Assembly: GCA_948514425.1 (NCBI GenBank) | Contig: CAOQYN010000006.1 | Span: 1-35,103, forward strand | Direction: 5' to 3' | DNA: 35,103 bases | From: an uncultured Candidatus Saccharibacteria bacterium | Lineage (GTDB): Bacteria; Patescibacteriota; Saccharimonadia; Saccharimonadales; Saccharimonadaceae | In this document: positions 30,153 to 35,103 of the stretch, piece by piece | Layout of the letters: each line of letters opens with the position of its first letter | How positions within the stretch are numbered: position 1 is the first letter of the stretch | Program-made: the position numbers and the translations under genes | Notes under the pieces: model-generated | What the model was told of the DNA's origin: nothing | Databases searched by the model: none | The model's input: only the letters and a program-made list of their open reading frames with translations

Positions 30153-31475
30153 CTATATTCTCTGACTGATTTTGTCGATCTCGGTTGGACCGACTGAAAG
30201 CATTGTCAATGGTAACTCAATATGTTGCTGTAGAATTTCCGCTACGGCATCAAATAGCTCCGAGCGGTTATAAGTTTCTGGAATGCTGTACTCCTGAACT
30301 TCGGGACGGGCGGTAGACTTAAGAAAGTCTCCGTAGCTCTCGCCTAGAGAAGGGGTATTTTTATATCTGGTGCAAATTGGCCAAAGATGGTTGTTCTTGA
30401 TAATCTGATCGAACCAGGTTAAACAAAGCCCATCGATTGGCGTAGCTTTACAACATTCAAGCGCGTAGCGGAACAGGTTTAAATCTAAGGCGCCAGCACG
30501 GACGATGCCCTGCCAGCGATTTTCTTCCTTGTGGCTGCCGGGCAGCATAGCGTGCGTGAAATCGGCGTCATAAGTAGGCATAGGTCCAGCTCCATGACGA
30601 ATTTCGTAAGCACGATGTACGGCGAGGTTGACAATCCTGCCGTCATAGTCAGCTGCACGTAACATTTCGTTCGTATATTTCGGAAGTGTCCGAATAGCGC
30701 TGACGTGAGGTTTAAACCCCACGTCAGCATCGGTGAGAACACCGTGTGAACATTCAACCACGGCCGTACCAGATTGGCTGAGTACTTTTGGTAAGTCCAT
30801 GAAACTCAGTTTCTGACCAACCGCTACAAACAAATCAATACAGTACTGCAAATATCCATCATCTACAAGTAGCGACAGATTATCTTCAGCTAAATCAGCA
30901 TCCTCAGGTAAAACCAAATTCTTAATAGCGATAGTGTATTTCTCACGATAATAATCGCATTGCCGCTGAAGCTTTTGACGAATGATTGTGACGTCTTGCA
31001 ATTCTTTTGCGCGAAGCGTCAGAGCGTCATCATCTTCTAAAAACATGCGATAAGCGCGGCCTACGCCAGTACCGATAGTACCGCGTGGATTTTTCCCAAG
31101 CAATAATTCCTCCAACTGTGAAGAAATCATATGAAAGGGTGTCGCGCAAATACAGTTTGGGTCAATAGCCAGCAGTAGAAACGGGTCAGCGATGCCTAAC
31201 CGCTTCAATGCTACAGATTCGTTATCTAGCCCGACGGGCGAGATGATCATCTGCTCGGAGCAAAAAGTCGGGATCCCCTCAAAAGTACCGCACCCCCACT
31301 GCGAAAAGTTAAAACTTTCCTGGTAAGAAGTACGTACACCATGGGAGCCCTGCGCTCCCCCACGTTTGATGATGAGGTTAACCTCATCATCTTGCGCGCA
31401 AGATAAAGCATGAACTATGCCGCCCTTTCCGCCATCCCCTGGCCCAAGATCGGTCACGACATATACTTTATCCAT
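30153..31475 (-). CDS. Divergent adenylosuccinate synthetase (PurA-like)
   Basis: The 440-aa protein has the length and order of PurA, which joins IMP and aspartate using GTP. Visible matches are the P-loop GPGDGGKGG (11-19; PurA has GDEGKGK) with the catalytic Asp14, GGAQGSHGV with the His45 equivalent of PurA His41, GTIGTGVGRAY for GTTGRGIGPAY, HRAYEIRHGAGPMPT for KAYSTRVGAGPFPT, and GLCLTWFDQ. Changed are EGAQGTLLD (ECSHGVLTD here) and the aspartate-binding GRRRR loop (ENRWQGIVRAG here), so substrate use may differ. It lies in an operon with a pseudokinase and a vWA protein, not with purine genes. RBS AAGGTGG precedes the ATG. Calling it purA would be unsafe. Confidence 0.8.
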   Translation of the reverse strand: MDKVYVVTDLGPGDGGKGGIVHALSCAQDDEVNLIIKRGGAQGSHGVRTSYQESFNFSQWGCGTFEGIPTFCSEQMIISPVGLDNESVALKRLGIADPFLLLAIDPNCICATPFHMISSQLEELLLGKNPRGTIGTGVGRAYRMFLEDDDALTLRAKELQDVTIIRQKLQRQCDYYREKYTIAIKNLVLPEDADLAEDNLSLLVDDGYLQYCIDLFVAVGQKLSFMDLPKVLSQSGTAVVECSHGVLTDADVGFKPHVSAIRTLPKYTNEMLRAADYDGRIVNLAVHRAYEIRHGAGPMPTYDADFTHAMLPGSHKEENRWQGIVRAGALDLNLFRYALECCKATPIDGLCLTWFDQIIKNNHLWPICTRYKNTPSLGESYGDFLKSTARPEVQEYSIPETYNRSELFDAVAEILQQHIELPLTMLSVGPTEIDKISQRI

Positions 31476-31528
31476 ATTAACACCACCTTGTCTTATAAAA
31501 TCAACTTCTTAATTTTTGCTTTCCGATC

Positions 31529-32617
31529 TTACAAATACTGGATTTCATCACCGTTCACCGTGGATGTTGCGTTATTCTCCCCCTGCAGCGGCCAAGTGTC
31601 GCCTTTGGAAGCGAAAATATCGCCTTTCTGCGGAACGGGATGCGGTAACTGATGACGCAGCTTAGCTTGCGCGCCAATTTCGATTCGCGAAAGTTCACGA
31701 ATCAACCTGGTGCTGCAGTACTCACCGAGATGCTGATTCAAATTACCAATGTCAAGCGATCCCTCCGTCAAGCCGATAGCAGCCGAGATGACCGCCGGAA
31801 GCTGACGAGTGGAGTCAATTGTGATTACACAATTTTCGCCGCAAAGATCTTTCCATCGGCTGAGAGCAGAATAGTTATAATCGCTCAAAACCAATATAAA
31901 CTGATGGGTCTTGCGTTTCAGTTCCCGTATCATATTCTCTATGTTCGGAAACTCACGATCCAAATCTTTGAGCTCATCCTGGAAGATGTTTTCTCCAAAA
32001 ATACGTTTAATCTCGTTTCTTCGCAGTTGCTCATGGCAGGGTTCATCTGTCACAATAAAATGGTAGCCTTTGAGCCCAATATGATTGGTGTAAGCGTCGG
32101 TGAGATATGCTCTAGCGAACATTGCATACTGTGGATCTTCACCGCCATTGCCACATCCTCCCCGTTGTGGGGCCATCTCCTTGAGATAGTTCACGATTTT
32201 GGGTGCTTCCATTTCGAACTGCGGACGACACATAACAAAACGGTCTTCACAGTCGCCGAAAATGCCCAAACAGAGCTGTGGGTCGTAACCCGGTAAAACT
32301 TTGGCAACCTCACCATATAAATCAGGTAAAACCGCCATCTCCGTGTCTACTTCTCCACCCATTGAGCTGGTAGTATCACAGCTAACTTCAATATCCATCG
32401 GGCAGCCAACTGTAACGATCCACTGCTTGTTCTGATATGGGTTCAAGCGGATCATGGAGCGACGAATCGGATCCACGGCCGGATCGACGATTTCACTGAG
32501 GTGCCCACTTTTGCGAGCCTGTTCCTCGGCTTTTTTGGTCACTCCGGTGTCGCTGGTAACGCCATAGTCACGGCGTGCGCGACGATAACTGGTGGTTGAA
32601 AATGTCTGATGTCCCAT
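31529..32617 (-). CDS. von Willebrand factor A (vWA) domain protein
   Basis: After about 65 residues of charged N-terminal extension comes a vWA fold. The first strand IVTVGCPMDIEVSCDTTSSM holds the MIDAS pattern D-x-T-x-S (Asp81). It is followed by LCLGIFGDCED and by the later strand GYHFIVTDEPCH with the conserved Asp. A Cys/Gly loop RGGCGNGGEDPQ precedes the helix that carries QYAMFARAYL. Such proteins act as metal-dependent protein-binding modules in signalling and stress complexes (for example TerY). GAGGAGG lies about 7 nt before the ATG, and only 3 bp separate it from the upstream kinase-like gene, so coupled translation is likely. Confidence 0.75.
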   Translation of the reverse strand: MGHQTFSTTSYRRARRDYGVTSDTGVTKKAEEQARKSGHLSEIVDPAVDPIRRSMIRLNPYQNKQWIVTVGCPMDIEVSCDTTSSMGGEVDTEMAVLPDLYGEVAKVLPGYDPQLCLGIFGDCEDRFVMCRPQFEMEAPKIVNYLKEMAPQRGGCGNGGEDPQYAMFARAYLTDAYTNHIGLKGYHFIVTDEPCHEQLRRNEIKRIFGENIFQDELKDLDREFPNIENMIRELKRKTHQFILVLSDYNYSALSRWKDLCGENCVITIDSTRQLPAVISAAIGLTEGSLDIGNLNQHLGEYCSTRLIRELSRIEIGAQAKLRHQLPHPVPQKGDIFASKGDTWPLQGENNATSTVNGDEIQYL

Positions 32618-32620
32618 TGA

Positions 32621-33418
32621 TTATTCCTCCTCATTCATAGTTTTCCATCTACTGGTATCCTGGTCACGATAAGTAAAAGGGTGGTACTGAATACCCCACA
32701 ACTCTCCGATGAGCTGATAGAGCTCAGCATGCGCCTCTTCGCAAGTCACGCGACCGTTTGTTGCAAAATCCTCAAGTAACTGGTAGTACTCCTGCTCAGC
32801 AGGGTCGTTTTCGATTACTACCCATTCTGAAATAAACTGAGCGATCGCCTTCACGCAATTAGTTGCGACGACGTCCGCCATTGCTCCAGAGTGATTGTAG
32901 TAAATCAATCGATGTCTTTCCGGTCCGATTAAATAATCACCCGGTGAAAAATTTGCATAGCGGATAACGGGATTATCACCCGAAACAGCTAACAGCTCGT
33001 AAAAACTGTAGATTTTCAGGAGTCTTCCCAGAATCCAAACACTCGTACGAGCATCAACTTCGGTCTTGGTGCGTAACTTGGGTAAAGGTATTAACTGGCC
33101 AAAATCTGTATCAGCCACTTCAAAGATATTGATGCGGCGATCTTTCTGGCTGGGTTCCAAAAATGAAGAAAGCAGATTCGCAAACAGCCACTCGTAATGA
33201 GAGCTGGCTTCGCCGCTTTTTTCCTGCATTTCCGTCACCTGAGCGATAAACGCCCGTAAAACATTAAACCAGCTGGCTTCTTCCGCGAGGGAGTCGCCAT
33301 CTTCAAATGTTTTGGCTACCTTCATGACAACCTGCTTGTCGTCATCGTTCCCAAGGTAGATGCGAAACTTCGAGGCTTCACCAATAAGCTTGCCTACTTC
33401 GTAGTTTCGGACCTTCAA
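32621..33418 (-). CDS. Kinase-like protein without visible catalytic residues
   Basis: The start is TTG at 33418, with AAAGGAA 9 nt upstream; an in-frame TTG 60 nt earlier has no such site. The first 50 residues fit a protein-kinase N-lobe: VGKLIGEASKFRIYLG as glycine loop, VVMKVAK with Lys33, and a Glu in DSLAEEASWF. In the expected catalytic loop the text is RYANFSPGDYLI where H-x-D-x-x-x-x-N is normal, and in place of DFG it is YYNHSG. The protein is therefore a likely pseudokinase or a divergent kinase. It is the first gene of a four-gene operon with vWA, PurA-like and 418-aa proteins. Confidence 0.6.
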   Translation of the reverse strand: MKVRNYEVGKLIGEASKFRIYLGNDDDKQVVMKVAKTFEDGDSLAEEASWFNVLRAFIAQVTEMQEKSGEASSHYEWLFANLLSSFLEPSQKDRRINIFEVADTDFGQLIPLPKLRTKTEVDARTSVWILGRLLKIYSFYELLAVSGDNPVIRYANFSPGDYLIGPERHRLIYYNHSGAMADVVATNCVKAIAQFISEWVVIENDPAEQEYYQLLEDFATNGRVTCEEAHAELYQLIGELWGIQYHPFTYRDQDTSRWKTMNEEE

Positions 33419-33464
33419 TGTAATCACTTCCTTTCCATGTAAAATCAAGATTGCAAAACAACCA

Positions 33465-33490
33465 GATGCTACGAGCAAAATCGCAGCATC
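33465..33490 (-). promoter_or_regulatory. Hairpin at the 5' end of the operon mRNA
   Basis: GATGCT (33465-33470) and AGCATC (33485-33490) are complementary. The predicted transcription start is near 33493, so the hairpin begins about three bases from the mRNA end, where it may protect it. Confidence 0.45.
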
Positions 33491-33499
33491 TCTATTTCT

Positions 33500-33528
33500 A
33501 TTTTATCACAGATTTCATAAAAAGTCAA
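33500..33528 (-). promoter_or_regulatory. Promoter of the kinase-vWA-PurA-like operon
   Basis: TTGACT (33523-33528) and TAAAAT (33500-33505) are 17 bp apart on the minus strand, with spacer start TTTT and end ATCTGTGA. Confidence 0.75.
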
Positions 33529-33558
33529 TATGGTAGAGGGGATTATGGGGAATTTTGT

Positions 33559-33600
33559 CAAAAATATACCCCGCAACCAGAATTTCTGATAACGGGGTAT
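33559..33600 (-). terminator. Terminator between the 68-aa gene and the operon promoter
   Basis: ATACCCCG (33566-33573) and CGGGGTAT (33593-33600) pair. On the minus strand they are followed by ATTTTTG. Confidence 0.75.
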
Positions 33601-33644
33601 AACTGTACCTAAATTTTCTATTTATGGGGTAGCTCCACTACAAA

Positions 33645-33670
33645 GAACTGACTTCGGTTGAAGTCAGTTC
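33645..33670 (-). terminator. Hairpin directly after the 68-aa gene
   Basis: GAACTGACTTC and GAAGTCAGTTC form a perfect 11-bp stem with a 4-nt loop. The following T-run on the minus strand is short (CTTTG), so it may be a weak terminator or an mRNA-end stabiliser. Confidence 0.65.
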
Positions 33671-33676
33671 GAGTAA

Positions 33677-33883
33677 TTAAGCTTTTTTCTTCAAAGTCAA
33701 GAAGCCGTTGCGTGGGTTTTCATTCACAACGCGGTCAGCTGGTAAATCACAGGGGGTACCTTTGCCACCTTCAGCAGTCTTGGTGAAAAAATAAATTGTT
33801 TGTGGTTTGCCACCACGCAAAGTAACTTCAGACTTGTGCAAATAGTAGGTAACGCCTTTACTGTTAGTATGTTCGTAGGCCAT
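33677..33883 (-). CDS. Small basic conserved-looking protein (68 aa)
   Basis: No named family is recognised. The protein is a compact beta-rich unit (GVTYYLHKSEVTLRGGKPQTIYFF) with a basic end (LTLKKKA). AAGGAGG lies 6 nt before the ATG, a strong site, and the promoter at 33913-33941 is close to consensus. Two hairpins follow. The strong expression signals suggest an abundant small protein, perhaps nucleic-acid binding; this is inference. Confidence 0.75.
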   Translation of the reverse strand: MAYEHTNSKGVTYYLHKSEVTLRGGKPQTIYFFTKTAEGGKGTPCDLPADRVVNENPRNGFLTLKKKA

Positions 33884-33912
33884 GAGGTTCCTCCTTAAGT
33901 TATTATATTCTT

Positions 33913-33941
33913 ATCTTATGCTGAGTCTTCACTAGTGTCAA
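33913..33941 (-). promoter_or_regulatory. Promoter of the 68-aa protein gene
   Basis: TTGACA (33936-33941) and TAAGAT (33913-33918) are 17 bp apart on the minus strand. Confidence 0.7.
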
Positions 33942-33980
33942 GCATTTTCTATCATAAACGCTTTACGAGGGGTGATTAGA

Positions 33981-34688
33981 TTAGGATTTGCCTAAGAAAA
34001 GAAGTGAGATTTTAAGAACACACCAGATAAGCAGGCGCACAACTATTACCACCATAATTAAAAGGCATGCAAGTATAGCGAAGCCAGACCAGCTTGGTGC
34101 CCAAAGTGGAGAAGCGTAATTACGGCGAAATAGTTCAGTCGAAGGAATGCCAGCCACCAGCAAATTACTGCTAAGTTTGTCGCTGGCGGGATATTTGGCG
34201 AGCTCGGATGTCCAGCAGTCGAGATAGCCTTGACTATTCCATGCCCAACCATTTTCAATAGCAAGAGGCTTACAAATGGCAGAAACAGCGGCATAAATGT
34301 TGCCATTAGGGTTTGTATCGTTAGCCAGGTTTTCTTCTGTAGCTTCGATGGCGGCGTTGGCGGCGCGCAAATATTGATTTTCAAGATAGAATGGCCCAGT
34401 GCCAAAAACAATAGACTGCGTGCCATTACTCTCTACAACATTAATAACGACATGGGAAAAGACGAAATTTTGAAGTTTAGTGAGACCTTCTTGGATAGCC
34501 GTGTCGTCGTTGATGGCGTCTGCTTCAAGCACAATGCGGCGCAGTTCAGACATTTTGAGATGATCAAGACGCAAAAGCGTAGCGGTAACAAATGCAAGCG
34601 GTATAAGAATTAATAAGAGTTGCCAGCTACGCACACCACCGAACCGGCGGAGGGCTTGTCGGAAATGATTAGATTTTTTACCACCCAT
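33981..34688 (-). CDS. Two-helix membrane protein with extracytoplasmic domain
   Basis: A basic N-terminus (MGGKKSNHFRQALRRFGG) precedes a transmembrane helix (about 23-40). A soluble domain of about 160 residues follows with helices (LKMSELRRIVLEADAINDD, RAANAAIEATEENLAN), two Cys and YLDCWTSELAKY. A second helix lies near the C-terminus (about 203-230). No family is recognised. The topology resembles a sensor-type or pilus-assembly-like membrane protein, without enough to choose. The ATG at 34688 is 10 nt from its -10 box. Confidence 0.65.
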   Translation of the reverse strand: MGGKKSNHFRQALRRFGGVRSWQLLLILIPLAFVTATLLRLDHLKMSELRRIVLEADAINDDTAIQEGLTKLQNFVFSHVVINVVESNGTQSIVFGTGPFYLENQYLRAANAAIEATEENLANDTNPNGNIYAAVSAICKPLAIENGWAWNSQGYLDCWTSELAKYPASDKLSSNLLVAGIPSTELFRRNYASPLWAPSWSGFAILACLLIMVVIVVRLLIWCVLKISLLFLGKS

Positions 34689-34698
34689 ATTTACTCTA

Positions 34699-34727
34699 AT
34701 TATAGCATGTTTCTGGTATGCTATAAT
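34699..34727. promoter_or_regulatory. Divergent palindromic promoter pair
   Basis: ATTATAGCAT (34699-34708) and ATGCTATAAT (34718-34727) are exact inverse complements. They form a TGCTATAAT extended -10 facing each gene, for the membrane protein (minus) and for the murC-like gene (plus). The two polymerases would compete for the same 29 bp. Confidence 0.65.
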
Positions 34728-34733
34728 AGTCTT

Positions 34734-35103
34734 ATGAATATCTATATTTCGGGAATTTCTGGCACAGGGATGGGTCCGCTAGCGCTGATGGCACAAGATG
34801 CAGGAATGACGGTGTTTGGGTCAGATTTGGCAGCTGGGGCGGTGACGAACGACTTAGTGAATCATGAGATGAAGCTATGTCTTGGCGTGCAAGATGGAAA
34901 TTTTTTGAAAACCTGCGCCAAAAATGAAGGCGTTGATTGGTTTATACATACTTCAGCATTGCCGGAGGATCATCCGGAGCTAATGATGGCAAAAAAATTA
35001 AAACTCAAGATCTCAAAGCGTGATGAGTTTTTGAACTATCTCATCAAAAAACTTAAATTAAAATTAATCGCGGTTGCAGGAACACACGGCAAAACGACCA
35101 CAA
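34734..35103 (+). CDS. murC: MurC/Mpl-family UDP-MurNAc ligase, 5' part (runs off the window)
   Basis: The visible 123 residues start MNIYISGISGTGMGPLALMAQDAGMTVFGSD, the Rossmann-like UMP-binding domain of UDP-N-acetylmuramate-amino-acid ligases. They end at the ATP-binding motif VAGTHGKTTT, which is diagnostic for Mur ligases. The family adds L-alanine (MurC) or a tripeptide (Mpl) to UDP-MurNAc; the part that separates these is outside the window. The ATG lies 6 nt after the -10 box, so the mRNA is leaderless. Confidence 0.88.
   Translation, partial: MNIYISGISGTGMGPLALMAQDAGMTVFGSDLAAGAVTNDLVNHEMKLCLGVQDGNFLKTCAKNEGVDWFIHTSALPEDHPELMMAKKLKLKISKRDEFLNYLIKKLKLKLIAVAGTHGKTTT

Noticed and set aside
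30153..31475. Housekeeping purA
   Set aside because: Core loops differ from PurA and the operon context is signalling-like, so the symbol was withheld.
1..35103. CRISPR array or rRNA genes
   Set aside because: No set of regularly spaced identical direct repeats and no rRNA-like sequence was found on reading the window.

Overview
The window most likely comes from a member of the Candidatus Saccharibacteria (TM7) or a close relative in the Patescibacteria/CPR. The evidence is TGA used as a normal stop, many genes whose ATG starts about 6-10 nt after a TATAAT box (leaderless mRNAs), an alanyl-tRNA synthetase without the C-terminal domain, a G5/lysozyme-like surface protein, and fragments of Fibrobacter-type major paralogous (Fib_succ_major) domains. 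This placement is inferred from gene content; no marker tree was run.

Layout. From 4 to 17853 almost every gene is on the minus strand and is ordinary chromosomal content: a G5/lysozyme-like cell-wall protein, a UvrD/PcrA helicase, an MFS-type transporter, an unknown protein, alaS, a small membrane protein, a cysteine desulfurase-GNAT-mnmA operon for tRNA 2-thiolation, a basic low-complexity protein, tatD, typA/bipA, and a DUF916-like/WxL-like surface pair. Inserted in this is a gene-poor stretch (4574-5800) holding three divergent copies of one C-terminal domain, separated by two large structured inverted repeats. In the thiolation operon, the GNAT and mnmA genes carry related in-frame palindromic insertions, and the desulfurase gene carries an extra segment that contains a perfect antisense promoter.

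From 18051 (tRNA-Leu GAG) to about 27.5 kb lies an AT-rich integrated element. It has a large serine recombinase whose C-terminus is encoded by the tRNA 3' half, a Toprim/ATPase primase-helicase, an array of helically phased AACCTAA repeats, an unknown basic protein, a block of secreted or membrane proteins (two with G5 domains) and a GIY-YIG/DUF4357 protein. Two leader RNAs of the same unusual architecture lie directly after extended -10 promoters, in front of the recombinase and in front of the surface-protein block. Each is a long hairpin whose loop pairs with a downstream strand that ends in a T-run.

From 27639 to the end the sequence looks chromosomal or island-like: a nucleotidyltransferase-fold protein, then a tight minus-strand four-gene operon (kinase-like protein lacking visible catalytic residues, vWA protein, divergent PurA-like enzyme, 418-aa protein of unknown role), a small basic protein, a membrane protein, and the start of a MurC/Mpl-type ligase on the plus strand.

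The strongest candidates for undescribed biology are the hairpin-separated domain cassettes (4722-5699), the paired pseudoknot leader RNAs (19737-19846 and 26191-26316), the palindromic coding insertions (9666-9755 and 10759-10873) and the pseudokinase-vWA-PurA-like operon (28884-33418).
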